DNA of 64,000 nt from Limnoperna fortunei (lineage: Eukaryota; Mollusca; Bivalvia; Mytilida; Modiolidae). A model generated the notes under the pieces. The model had not been told where the DNA came from. It made no database searches and saw nothing but the letters and a program-made list of their open reading frames with translations. This document shows, in pieces, positions 1 through 11,915 of this stretch (position 1 is the stretch's first letter; every line of letters starts with the position of its first letter). Location: contig OX104113.1 in assembly GCA_944474755.1 (NCBI GenBank), positions 18,849,563-18,913,562 on the forward strand. The letters run 5' to 3'. The translations under genes and the position numbers were made by a program.

Positions 1-1210
1 TCTCGTCTAATGTAGGAAACAGACAAGAAAGTCGAATCGTTCCACAAAAACCCTGTTGTTGTGGAATGTGTTCCTGCTTACCCGTGAGTATTTTTCAATG
101 TTAGAATCGGACAAAACTGTTTCGAAAACACTTTGGTAAATAATTTTGTCCAGTTAAAGTAGACCTGTATGATAAAAGCAGAAGATACTCATACCTAAAT
201 AATCGCATATAAAAATTCAAGACGACACTATAAGGCTTAAATTAACAAGCAGAACAACTAATACGCTGAGTAGCGTTGGCAGCGATCTCTAGTAATCCGG
301 AAGTGAACATAAAAAAAAGATAGAAAAAGAAACAACAACAACAAACAAACAAACAATTTCATAATGTCGACCATAGACCTCCCGAATTGAAGACTTCAGC
401 TTAACTGTTACGAAGTCATGTTTAAACTTTTTCGTTACATTAAATTAAATAAGATACACAAAACGCAATATGCTGATTAATTGAGAAGGTTCGCAATTGG
501 AAAGGGGGCGGGGGCTGGAAAGTTGTTTTAGTCATCCTGTCAATAGGCCATCATCATGTTTTTATGTTAAGGTCAAGGTACACTTCTACTTCAATTTGAA
601 ACGCGCGAGTTATCTTTCCTTAATCAGTTAATAAACGTGCCGGTAATGTGAAATATTTAGTTACTTTTTTGCTGCAAAATTTCAAGTGTTGGTTAGGTCA
701 GTTAGATTTGGAAGGCCCACCTGCAGACAAGCTGTTGAGGATTACTTATGGAGTTGAGAGCGTGGCACTACCCAAACACGAGACCTCGAGGTCAAATGTT
801 ATTAGGTCCCCTTTCCCACTTATTAGTCGTAGTTAGTTGCATATTGGTAGACATGGCTTAATTTAGAATGCCTACATGAAGAGTTGGATTCCATCAAGCC
901 AAACACACCGTTTTTCTACTCCGCTAGGGGAAGCGGTTGCCTTCCCTTAAAAGGTTAAATACATGTTCACTATAGAGGTTGGCCGTCTGATTAATTGTCT
1001 GCATCTGTTTTTAATTGTTTAATTTCAACTTTCAATACCAGTATATTGAATATAGTTAAATATGATTTGATATTCATTATCTACAACTCTTTGTAACCAT
1101 GGCACTTGGTTAATAAGAATATTGAAAATTTTCCCATAAATTGCTTACGAATGAAAGGAGAGCCTCGTATCTTCTTGTTACAACAATTTACTTACTAGCT
1201 TTTGATTTTC
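1..1210. other. Intergenic DNA, no supported gene
   Basis: AT-rich sequence with frequent stops in all frames. The only recognisable item is a short stretch near 745-785 (GCGTGGCACTACCCAAACACG) that matches a dispersed repeat also seen at 17830-17855 and 29028-29055. No splice-bounded coding stretch was found. Confidence 0.5.
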
Positions 1211-1218
1211 TTTTCAGA

Positions 1219-1418
1219 TCGGCTGCTGTGGGGCGTCCTGGAAAGCAGAAAAACCCGTTAACAAATCAATTAATGAACGCACAATTAAGATAGGCGTGGT
1301 GTTACCACCTTGGCAGACACAGACTTTACTAGTGGTTCATCTTCACCCTGAAATTCCTCTTACAACCGGAAGAGATTTTGTATCTTTGTTACATAATCAT
1401 GCTCCGCATATTCATTAA
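1219..1418 (+). CDS. Possible orphan exon, unrecognised
   Basis: A frame of about 66 codons stays open from a good-looking splice acceptor (TTTTCTTTTCAG ending at 1218) to a TAA at about 1416-1418. It has no ATG, and its base composition is less AT-rich than the flanks. The peptide begins IGCCGASWKAEKP and contains VVLPPWQTQTLLVVHLHPE. I do not recognise the family. It could be the last exon of a plus-strand gene that starts outside the window, a piece of a decayed element, or chance. No upstream partner exon was found in the 1.2 kb to the left. Confidence 0.2.
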
Positions 1419-2067
1419 TTTTGTACACAATAAACAGACATATTTCTAGTCAGTTTGCAATAAATTATACCCTGTTTCCATGTTTCATTCAATCAAAGAA
1501 AGAAATGAAAATCGTGCAAGATGTATGGAATAATAGTTATGGTATGACGTTTATTGAATGGTTGAATAAAAACGTTATGATCCATGCAAAGAAATATGCA
1601 TAATTTTTAAGTTACCAAATTCATGGTAAGATTTAAGTCAAATTTGCAAATCATCGTTTTATTGGTTAAGCTTAGGGGTCGGCAGCAAAACTCAGTTGTA
1701 ACAGCAAAATGGCGGATTAACATCAGATTGGGGCTCTCCTTTCATGTTATCCCCGCAGCTCTTTCAAGCAATCAATATGTCCCCATATTCCTAAATGTTT
1801 CCGACACTTCAACTAAAAAATGTAGCCTACAGGTCTCATTAGTGGTGTATCTCACGTTTTACTTGTTTCTTGTGGAATTGTGATAAATTAAAGTAAAAGA
1901 ACAGGTAAGTGTTACTTCTACCACCTGTCGTGCTTTTCACCTGTCTTCTTTGAAAAGATAAAGTGCACCAATCAATGACCGCAGTGAACAGCTGTGAGCT
2001 TCACTAATACTGATACACCTATATAGAGAATACATACAAATCAAAGTGAAAAAAAATGTTCGTGTAT

Positions 2068-2185
2068 GTTTGAATGTGGTTTCACGCCACTTTCAGCAAA
2101 TTAACCATTTGTCTAATTTCTATTGAAGCTAATGCCGGAGTACCCGGCGTAAACCACCAACCTTCGGCAAGAAAACTGGCAATCT
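2068..2185 (-). repeat. Decayed tRNA-derived SINE body fragment
   Basis: On the minus strand this matches the body of the SINE at 40031-40265 (GGCAATCC-like region, then TTGCTGAAAGTGGCGT near the tail). It lacks a tRNA head and a clear tail, so it is an old partial copy. Confidence 0.5.
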
Positions 2186-2469
2186 ATTGTAAATAAGGAT
2201 GATATCGAGCTCCCTATATTCATGCAAAAACTTGCAATATCCGTTTTTGGCACACCGGTGATCAGTTATAACTAATTACGTTAACCTCTCAATCATCAAG
2301 GCCGCTGGTTTTCCTTAAGCCGCTCAAGAATATTTTTTTACTATTGACTAAGGATCGAATTATTTCACTTGCACGTTAAGCAACCATTCCATACACGCGA
2401 TTTCGGTGATCGTTTTTAATTCAAATTGATGGTTTCTAAAAAAAATATAACCCGTAAAGATCAAACATT

Positions 2470-3033
2470 TACGGAGGAGGCCTTATTATTTATAGCAAGG
2501 AAGATATATCACTTAACCGTTTACCGGAACTTGAAAATGACACCGATGAAACTATATGGGTAGAACCTCTCGGTAGGGGAATAAAAATCCTTCTATGTGC
2601 GGCCTATAAACCACCACTGACAGACTCGGTAATGTTTTTCACACGATTAAATCATGCGATCGGCTTAAGTTATCAACTAGGCGACAATCTCGTGGTGACG
2701 GGTGATCTGAATTGTGATCTACTTCACGTCAATAACAACAAACTGAAAGAGACGATAGACCTTTTTAACTTAAAAAATATTATTTTAAAACCAACCAGAG
2801 TTACCGACACATCCACAACTCTACTTGATCCGATTATAATAAGTGAATCACTTTCCTTTTATTATGCCGATGTCCTAGATACACCAAGTGAGGTGTCTGA
2901 CCACAAAGCATGTTTATGTTTTATCAAATGTCCAAACAAGGTCAAATGTACTTTAGTGTTTACTGATAAACTCTTAAAAATTGCGAAAGAATGTATACCA
3001 ACTAAATCGGTTTACCGTGCGCAAGGGAGATAA
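2470..3033 (+). pseudogene. LINE endonuclease fragment
   Basis: The reading frame is open through the YGGGLIIY motif (about 2470), VVTGDLNCD (about 2695, the catalytic GD-N region of APE-type endonucleases), DPIIIS and VSDHKA (about 2890, the S-D-H catalytic triad of the fold). The frame then breaks just before the DKPWF linker motif near 3030, which is readable only in another frame. The N-terminal third of a normal endonuclease is absent. Confidence 0.85.
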
Positions 3034-3211
3034 GCCTTGGTTTTACAAATGAACTTGGACGCGAAATGCGAAAAAGGGACCGGTATCGTAAATCTGCTCT
3101 ACAATCAAAAAGTGATAGGGATGTTCTGAGGTACAGACAGCAGAGAAACAGGGTTAATAATCTTAAGATAGTAGCGAAAGAAAAGTTTGAGCAAAATTTA
3201 GAACTTAATAC

Positions 3212-4333
3212 TTGAAAGTTGAAAATGCATCTACACCCAGAACGTATTGGAAACTTATGAAAATGCTTCTTAAATCCTATAAAAGATCGACGGATATTCC
3301 CACGCTTAGGGATATAACACTCGGTACAGATACTGAAAATTATGTTTATAAAGAAACTGAAAAATGTGAAGTGGTGAATAAATATTTTTCATCCATTTCT
3401 AAGGTCGATGACCAAAACCAACTTCAACCACCATTCGATCAAAGAACAGAAAATTATATTGATAGTATTAATATAGAACAATGTGAAATTGTTGATATCT
3501 TAATAATTTTAAAAGAAAATAAGGCATCGGGTCCAGATATCATAAGCCATAGGATGCTAAAAATATGTTCTCAAAAAGTCTCGGTACCTCTGCAAATATT
3601 GTTTAACAAATCGCTTCGACAATGTAAGTTTCCATCTAATTAGAACATTGCATCAGTGGTTCCTATCTTCAAGAAAGGCGATCAGTCTTTGCCATCTAAT
3701 TATCGTCCTATATCACTGATATGTTGTGTTGGGAAGGTGATGGAAAGGATTGTTCACAAACATGTCTACAACCATTTTTTTTCTAACAATCTTTTATATG
3801 AATATCAATCAGGTTTCCTTCCAAAATACTCTACGGTTCATCAACTGCTTGAAATGTATAACTCTATACTTAACTCACTAGAGAAGAAAGAAATTAACTG
3901 TTTCGTTTTTTGTGATTTTTCTAAAGCGTTTGATAAAGTCTGGCATGATGGTCTCTTGAAGAAACTTAAAGCATATGGAATACAAAATAATCTCTATCTG
4001 TATTTTTGAAAGCTATCTAAAAGCAAAAAAACAAAAAGTTGTTATCCACTCGTCTGAGTCACCCTTAAATAATATAACAGCTGGTGTACCACAAGGATCC
4101 GTCTTAGGACCCTTATTGTTTATTATATATATTAATGACATTGCACTTAGATTAAAATCTTTATGTAGGCTATTTGCTGATGACACATCGTTGAACTATT
4201 CCCATCATGACCGAGAACACATTAAAACGGTTATTGATCATGATTTGCAAGAGTTGGACGATTGGTCAAACAAATGGCAAATGTCATTTAACCAAACAAA
4301 ACTGAAATTGTCATCTTTTCGAACTCGGATGTA
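3212..4333 (+). pseudogene. LINE reverse transcriptase, broken
   Basis: Reverse transcriptase motifs are in the expected order: NKASGPD (about 3520), VPIFKKGD and NYRPISL (about 3658-3715), FCDFSKAFDKVWH (about 3905), GVPQGSVLGPLLF (about 4084) and the catalytic FADD at 4173-4184, in place of the usual YADD/FADD. A TAG at 3641-3643 interrupts the frame where related proteins carry a tryptophan-like codon. A frameshift near 4005 separates the palm from the catalytic box. Confidence 0.9.
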
Positions 4334-4379
4334 AATGATATAAATTTTAACACCCACGTTGAAAACATAGTAAAAAGTG

Positions 4380-5100
4380 TCTCAAAACACCTGAACGTGC
4401 TCCGAAAACTAAAATATCAGTTAAGTCGTGACAATTTGGAAAAACTATATCTAGTATTTATAAGACCATTGTTGGAATATGCATCAGAAGTTTGGGATAA
4501 TTGTGGTGCTGGCAATGCCTCAAAGTTGGAACAATTACAAGCAGCACATATAGTAACAGGACTTCCTCTTTTTACAAAATTAGAAACATTATATAGAGAA
4601 ATCGGTTAGGAAACTCTGGCTAATAGACGACTCAAACGCCGACTAAACATGTTTTATAACATCCAAAACCTTGACACTCCAAATTATCTTAATAGAATGG
4701 TACCTCCTAAGGTGCAAACACTGAGTGCATATCCACTAAGAAATGGTGAAGATAAAATACTTCCGTTTTGCAGACTGTCGATAACTTCGAACTCCTTTAT
4801 TCCAAATACAATAAGGCATTGGAATAATATTTATCTAAGTGTTCGGAAAGCACCCTCTATTGGTGCCCCCAAGAATGCCTTGAAAGCATCCGGTCTAACC
4901 AGTTTAGAAGTGCCAAAACATTTTTCATATGGTCCCGAAAACTCAATATAATTATAGCACAACCTAGATGCTCTGCCTCCTTTCTTAATTATGATCTTTA
5001 TAGAGCAAATCTTGTTACTAACCCTACTTGCAGATGCGAAAACAAACAACATTACTTTTTGGTCTGTCCTATATATAACAATGACAGACTTCAACTGTAA
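4380..5100 (+). pseudogene. LINE polyprotein C-terminal part, broken
   Basis: The thumb-like motif FIRPLLEYASEVWD (about 4458) lies in one frame and stops at 4607-4609. The frame resumes at 4649 to 4951. A terminal segment near 5030-5095 reads CRCENKQHYFLVCPIY in another frame, which matches the C-x-C...H...C end of many CR1/jockey-type polyproteins. Several frame changes show old decay. Confidence 0.75.
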
Positions 5101-5560
5101 AATAACCTAACTTGGCTTCCGAATGGAATAAACATTGTTATCAATACGCTTACCCAAGGAAGTAAAGATCTAATCCTATGATGAAAATATTCTCATTTTT
5201 AGAAATGTTTTTGAGTTTATTAAACGATCCAAAAGATTTACAATTACCTAATTTTTCCAAGTGGACAATCATCTCATCAGCACTTTGTCTTTTTCCCTCT
5301 CTCACTCACTCTCTTTTTTTTTCTTTTTGTGAAATTTCATTATTTTGTATACCTCTATTTTTGTTTTATTATTTGTGTCTAGTTCGTAAATTTGTTTTTT
5401 TTATATATTTTGTTTAAAATGCACGATCTTGTACCTTATTATTATATATTTCACTGTAATGTCGATTATTGTATTGAGGAGAGGACTCTGTAAGTATGAA
5501 TTTACTTGTGTCCAATCCATTTGTTCTATTACAAATAAAATATGTTTAAACTAAACTCAA

Positions 5561-7239
5561 TATAGGCTTTACAACTGTACTCTGCTATACATTTATTTGC
5601 GGTACTAAACGGATATATAATCGACATGACCCCGTTCTCTTTATATGATGTAAATCATAAACAACTCAGCAATTCACGATCAGTAACGTAAACTGCTGTA
5701 ATCATCCATCTTTATAATCTATGGTGCTACATGTACTCCCAAAATTGTTAACTTTGTCATATTATTTAAATTATGATTATATTCAATACAATTTGCTGAC
5801 GAGTAATTTTCTAATTAAATTTGAACCACATTTAATCAACTCGAAACGATGGAAACAAATTACGTTAGAACTACCATACTGAGCTAAAGTTGCTTGCAAA
5901 ATATTGTAAAATTATCGCTATCCCTTAGTCTATCTACACTACATTACAAATATTAGTCACTTTGTTTGTTGTCGACTCTTTCTATGAAAGATGTGATGTG
6001 ATTTATACCACAAAATACTGCTATCATTGGTTAGGCCGAGTTTTACTGCCGTTATAATCCGAAGTTATAGATTTGTGATTTGTCGGATTAACCAAAAACG
6101 CGATGGTACGATTATTCGTTCTAATTATTGGTAAACACCATTGTAGCAACAAAATATAAATTGCTAAGGAATAAAATATCCTCCTAGACTTATGAAACCG
6201 ACAATAATTAATGACAATTGCACTCCATACAAACACTAGATTGTGTTAGTATAACAGCTGTTCAAGTTACTTAATGGCGTGAATTTTGCTTAACAAACGT
6301 AAATACCACCGTTTCTTAATAATGTTATTCGCCTTACACTGAAAATATTTTAAAGCTGGTGGGAAGAAGCAGGGGCGTAGCTAGACTAGTTACATTGTGG
6401 ATTCACAAATTAACTATGGGGTCCCGGGACAATGCCCCCCCCCCCCCAATTTCGAAAACAATGGTGCTGGAGAGTTCTAAGCATGCGTAACTATGTGCTT
6501 TATTTAGGACTGAAAATGAACAGTTTATTGATTGAAGGGATAGAGATCAATATATTTTTTCCCCAATCATGTGGATTCAGCCGCGTGCTCGCCCCGAGAT
6601 GACATGTATAATATTGCGAGTGCTCGGGACACTATAATTAAACTTTGCCCAATGTGTTCAGTTAACAACGTACCGACATCCAAGGTTAACAGACATCAGG
6701 AATCGATGGTCTAATATCTACTATTATGAATCATAACTTATGAATTATACATTCTAAAATTTACTCGCAAAACGAAAATGTAATATGTGTCACATGTAGA
6801 TTGAATGGAAGGATATACAATAAAACCTCAAAAACTAAACTATGGTTTCTTTGTTTTTGTATCGGTACAAAAGTAATTATTTACTTCACGAGTCTGCATA
6901 CTTTTACCCCTCAATAAATCTCATTTTGCCCCCGATTTATTAGATTTATTAGTCCGAGAATCGTCTGCAGTTCAACTCTTTTTGACTTTGATGAGAGCGC
7001 ACTTTATTCCGAGAATCGTCTGCAGTCAAACGCTTTTTTAGACTTGGATGGGAGCGTTGGACGGCAGAGGACTCGCAGACTATCGATTTTTCATACACTC
7101 GGCAAAAATCGTGCATCTTGCCACACCAATCAACATAATTCTTACGTATTTGGTTGTGTTAGTACAAGAATTTAATACTTGATTAAACAATAGGAACGTG
7201 GTGGGACAGATTTTTGGAAAGTGCTGCGTTATAACATTC
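5561..7239. other. Intergenic DNA with minor repeats
   Basis: No gene is supported. A C-run lies at about 6437-6448 beside AGGGGCGTAGCTAGA (about 6371), a motif typical of MITE ends, but no partner terminus was found. Two direct copies of CCGAGAATCGTCTGCAGT lie near 6954 and 7011, and a similar GGCAGAGGATTCTCGGAC block recurs at 48670-48690. Confidence 0.45.
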
Positions 7240-9424
7240 TTTATCTGCCAGTGTTAAAGGACACCCTCAACAGAAATCCTGTATCTCTCCGTGTTATTCC
7301 ACACCTCATCAGAAATCCTGTATTTTCACCTCTTTTATAGCACACATCCGAAAAAACTACTTAGTCTTTATGTCGGTTATTGTACAACACTCAACAGAAA
7401 TCCTTAATCTTCCACTGTTATTGCACACCTGTTATCTTGCATCTTCCAGTTACTGCACACCTAACAAGATATCCTGCATCTTTCCCTGTTATTCCACGCC
7501 TCATAAGATATCATGCATCTTCCCGTTATTGCACACATCGTAACAAATCGTGCATCTTTTCTTGTTATTGCATACCTCATAAGATCCTGCACTTTCCCTT
7601 GTTATTGCACACCTCATAAGATATCCTGCACCTTCCCCCGTAATTGCACACCTCATAAGATATTCTGCAGCTTCCCACGTTATTGCACACCTTGTCAGAT
7701 CCTACCGCAGGTCGGGGGTTTTCTCCGGGTACTCCGGCTTCCTCCCCCAATAAAAACTGGACGCCATGATATAGCTGAAAAATTGCTGAAAGTGGCGTTA
7801 AACACCATCAAACAAACAAACAAACCTTGTCAGATATCCTGCATACCTCATCAGTTATCCTGCATCATCCCCAGTTATTGCACACCTTGTCAGATATCCT
7901 GCCTGCACCTTCCCCAGTTATTGCACACCTCATCAGAAATATTGCACCTTCCCCTATTTTTGCACACCTCATCAGTTATCCTGCACCTTCCCCGGTTATT
8001 GCACACATCATAAGATATCCTGCACCTTCACCTGCTATAGCAAACCTCATCAGTTATCCTCCACCTTCCCCAGTTATTGCCAATCTTGTCAGATATCCTC
8101 CACCTTCCCCCATTATTGCACACCTCATCAGTTATCCTCCACCTTCCCCAGTTATTGCACACCTTGTCAGATATCCTCCACCTTCCCCAGTTATTGCACA
8201 CCTTTTCAGATATCCTCCACCTTCCCCAGTTATTGCACACCTTTTCAGATATCCTCCACCTTCCCCAGTTATTGCACACCTTGTCAGATATCCTCCACCC
8301 TCCCCAGTTATTGCACACCTTGTCAAATATTCTCCACCTTCCCCCATTATTGCACACTTTGTCAAATATCCTCCACCTTCCCCCATTATTGCACACTTTG
8401 TCAAATATCCTCCACCTTCCCCCATTATTGCACACCTTGTCAGATATCCTGCATCTTCCCCCATTATTGCACACCTTGTCAAATATCCTGCATCTTCCCC
8501 AATTATTGCACACCTGGTCAGATATCCTCCATCTTCCCCCATTATTGCACACCTTGTCAGATATCCTCCACCCTCCCCAGTTATTGCACACCTCATCAGT
8601 TATCCTCCATCTTCCCCCATTATTGCACACCTTGTCAGGATATCCTGCACCTTCCCCTGTTATTGCACACCTCATCAGTTATCCTCCATCTTCCCCAGTT
8701 CTTGCACACCTTGTCAGATATCCTGCACCTTCCCCCGTTATTGCACACATCAGTTATCCTCCAATTTTCCCCATTATTGAACACCTTGTCAGATATCCTG
8801 CATCTTCCCCAGTTATTGCACACCTCATCAGTTATCCTCCATCTTTCCCTTATTATTGCACACCTTGTCAGATATCCTCCACCTTCCCCAGTTATTGCAC
8901 ACCTTGTCAGATATCCTGCATCTTTCCCAGTTATTGCACACCTTGTCAGATATCCTCCATCTTCCACCATTATTGCAAACCTTCTCAGATATCCTGCATC
9001 TTTCCCAGTTATTGCACACCTTGTCAGATATCCTCCATCTTCCCCCATTATTGCACACCTTGTCAGATATCCTCCACCTTCCCCAGTTATTGCACACCTT
9101 GTCAGATATCCTCCACCTTCCCCAGTTATTGCACACCTTGTCAGATCTTCCACCTTCCCCAGTTATTGCACACCTTGTCAATATCCTCCACCTTCCCCCG
9201 TTATTGCACACCTTGTCAAATATCCTTCATCTTCCCCCATTATTGCACACCTTGTCAGATATCCTCCACCTTCCCCAGTTATTGCACACCTGGTCAGATA
9301 TCCTCCATCTTCCCCCATTATTGCACACCTTGTCAGATATCCTCCACCCTCCCCTGTTATTGCACACCTTGTCATCCTGCATCTTCCCCCCTTATTGCAC
9401 ACCTTGTCAGATATCCTGTATTAG
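7240..9424. repeat. 39-bp minisatellite array
   Basis: Tandem copies of a pyrimidine-rich 39-bp unit run about 2.2 kb (about 50 units). The core reads TTGTCAGATATCCTCC followed by ACCTTCCCC and AGTTATTGCACACC. The period was measured directly, for example between 8161 and 8200. Copies are divergent at the left edge (7240-7690) and very uniform from 8080 to 9350, as expected where unequal exchange homogenises the interior. Because 39 is 13 codons, all frames that lack a stop in one unit stay open, so the long reading frames on both strands are artefacts. A SINE interrupts the array at 7701-7824. Confidence 0.97.
7701..7824 (+). mobile_element. 5'-truncated tRNA-derived SINE inserted in the minisatellite
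   Basis: The body begins TACCGCAGGTCGGGGG and ends with TGCTGAAAGTGGCGTTAAAC and a CAAACAAACAAA tail. CCTTGTCAGAT occurs just before (7690-7700) and just after (7825-7835), consistent with an 11-bp target-site duplication, although the target is itself part of the 39-bp repeat. The tRNA-like head is missing. Confidence 0.88.
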
Positions 9425-9899
9425 CCTCTTGTGATGCATTTGCTGCCATCACATTTTAAAGGTATCTAGGTATAATGTAATATAATTCTATTCATGCTGT
9501 AATTTATTTATATTAAGTGCTTTGATTGGATAAAAACACTTAAATGGCATCTTCTCAGATAATTTATATATCGATATTTCCTCTGAGCGGACTACTTTTA
9601 GTATCCAATGTAAACAAGATGGCGTCCTCCTAGCGTATATCGTCATGGAGAGGGATCAATGTTTTCTCTGCCCCAATGATTTCTAATTTAATCGATTGAG
9701 ATTTCAAATAAAATATAATATAAATACAATTTAGTGTTTCATTTTGTGTTTTTCCTATCAATATTCTACAGAACCGCAATTCCTTTGGTACTATGTTTTG
9801 CATATCCCTACGCTTTCCGGCATAGATGCGTTTTGAGGTCTAGATGGGTTTCTGTAACTGTTTTTGCTGTTTTAAAAATCGCAACGGTTATTTCACAGA

Positions 9900-10061
9900 A
9901 TTATAAGGATTAAACACTGTGTTTTAGGAAATTATCAATGTGTAAACTCCGGCGAATCCCTCACAAACTTGACATAAAGTCCTTCGGACTTTATTTAGTT
10001 TGTGAGTCGCTGGAGTTTACACATTGATAATTTCCTAAAACCCAGTGTTTAATCCTATAAT
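9900..10061. mobile_element. Foldback MITE-like hairpin element
   Basis: This is a near-perfect inverted repeat of about 70-bp arms. The left arm starts ATTATAAGGATTAAACACTG and the right arm ends with its complement, closing at about 10061. The centre is itself palindromic (AAAGTCCTTCGGACTTT). There is no coding capacity, so it is a non-autonomous element or a structured RNA hairpin. Confidence 0.75.
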
Positions 10062-11089
10062 GTACAAAATAAAAACTCCTGAATCCAGTAATTTTCTTTA
10101 ATAATAAAGAACATCTAAGTAACAAACTTACTACCAAACAACTGTAACTTGTATATCACAAATAGACTGTTTTGAAAAACATAATACAAGATTGCCATTT
10201 ACTAAATGTATATGTAAATGCATAGCATTATACTGTTGCTCCACCTATTATCATCATCCCTGTTGTAAAGATACTTGTGAAAACAACTTGGTACCTGGAA
10301 TATTTTGCATTACATTTGGTAGAAATTTTGACAAATATTCCAAGACTGATAATCCATCAAAAATTATAACTGGCAGTTATTTTTATAATTCTTTCGTTCC
10401 AATTAATGTAAGAATTATACAATCAATTACCTAAAAACAAAACACATTTTCAATCCAAGGAATAAAAAAATTGTTTAGAATAATAATATTAATTAAAGGC
10501 ATGTTAAACTGATATGCAAAGAATATTAATTAAGATTGCAGAGTTGATCTGAAATTATAAATGTTATGTAACGAACACTTGTAATATATTCATATACAAG
10601 TGACAACATATAAAGTAACATGTATCAAGTTATGTTACAGGTAATAATTAACTTCTCCATCAAATAATTTCATTGTGTTATGCATTAAACCAAACAAAAG
10701 TTGGTGTAGAAACCCAAAGAATACACATTTTTTTCTTTTGTATAATGTATTATTTGTTTTTTGTGCAATTGTAATGGAATCAATTGCACTACATAATAAT
10801 TTCGTTACATTGTTTATATGCCAATCAAAAAATGATGTTGAAAAAGTCTCATTACAAAATGTAATACATGTACAAAATTATAAAGTCATAAAATTTATTT
10901 ACATGTGCAAAAATAAAAACTGCAACCATAGTTCACTGTACAGCATGTAAACATTGACAAAAAAGAGCAAAGCCTTGAACATGCTGCACAGCTAAGCTAA
11001 AGAAAGAAGCCTTTTGCACCAGATAATTTTGAGGCAAATACAATTTAATGACATTAACATTAAATGAAAATTAACAAAATTGAAGTTTC
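10062..11089. other. AT-rich intergenic DNA, nothing recognised
   Basis: Simple AT-rich sequence. Short open stretches on the plus strand (about 10192-10434 and 10675-10950) have AT-driven composition, no domain features and no splice partners. Confidence 0.45.
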
Positions 11090-11528
11090 CATCCTCACAA
11101 GTCAGGGTTTCTGTGTCCACGAAAACCTGACAAACTTAGCTAGGAAATTCAAGGGCTAGAAGATTTTCATATGACGTCAAACCTTCAAAATGTCAACTAA
11201 TGAAATTGCTTCAAAGAAGCAAGTGTTTGGCAGTAGCCATTCTTACTCATTCTTGAATGGGAAGAAAACGTAACGTAACTAATAAACACTATTGTACAAA
11301 ATACACTGATTTTCACATAGTCTATGCAAAACATCCGTTTGGTTTATTTACAATGGACATCAGGATATCCCATACCCAAGTTGTGAATGAAAGCGAGCTT
11401 TTGATTGGCTACATTCAGGTTTGATGTAGCCAATCAACATAATGACTTCTAGCCCGGGAATTTCCTAGCTAAGTTTGTCAGGGTTTCATGGACACATGTG
11501 AACACAGAAACCCTGACTTGTGAGGATG
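11090..11528. mobile_element. MITE with about 75-bp terminal inverted repeats
   Basis: The left arm CATCCTCACAAGTCAGGGTT... (to about 11165, ending in GGGCTAGAAG) is the inverted copy of the right arm (about 11447-11528, ending ...TTGTGAGGATG). There is a 280-bp middle with no open frame. A solo copy of one arm lies at 36813-36888. It sits just downstream of kintoun. Confidence 0.8.
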
Positions 11529-11915
11529 TGAAGTACCAAGTACTTTCAAAATCTGAATTAAATGAATTGGTCAAAAAAACCATTCACAATTGTGAACTCT
11601 GTAAAACCAGCAACAAATATGGACTCCAAACAGTAGACTACTTGACAAATGAGACTGATATTTCTGTGTAGTAAAAAACTGTCCTCAAGTTTATAACAAC
11701 CAACTAATGTTTACATAGCTTACACTGTTCCTATGCCTTGAAATCAAAATAAAAAAAATTTACTTCTGTTAACAAGTATGAAAACCCACATTAATCAATC
11801 TAATGAAAATTTGATTTTAATGGCTCCGTAACTTGTGCCGTATATAAACAAATGAGCCAATTAAGATCAAATATGAATTAGATTATACATTTACAGATAA
11901 AGGATTTCTACAGTT

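Larger units (their letters stand above)
2437..5560 (+). pseudogene. Dead LINE retrotransposon (APE endonuclease + reverse transcriptase)
   Basis: This was a non-LTR retrotransposon whose polyprotein nicked target DNA and reverse-transcribed its own RNA. The order is endonuclease (about 2470-3033), linker, reverse transcriptase (about 3212-4330) and a C-terminal domain (about 4380-5100) with a cysteine-rich end near 5030-5095, followed by AT-rich 3' UTR and AATAAA near 5535. The 5' end is truncated, because the first part of the endonuclease is missing. It cannot make a functional protein: the frame shifts between 3033 and 3212, near 4005 and near 4330, with in-frame stops at 3641-3643 and 4607-4609. 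The organisation and C-terminal Cys motif suggest a CR1/jockey-type clade. That placement is inference. Confidence 0.9.

Noticed and set aside
7240..9424. CRISPR array
   Set aside because: Units are strictly tandem with no unique spacers, and the genome is an intron-bearing animal genome. The same applies to the 27-bp array.
7827..9459. Long open frames (up to 460 codons, both strands) of 13-residue repeats
   Set aside because: They come from the 39-bp minisatellite: the unit length is a multiple of three and lacks stops in several frames on both strands. There is no unique sequence, start context or splice structure.
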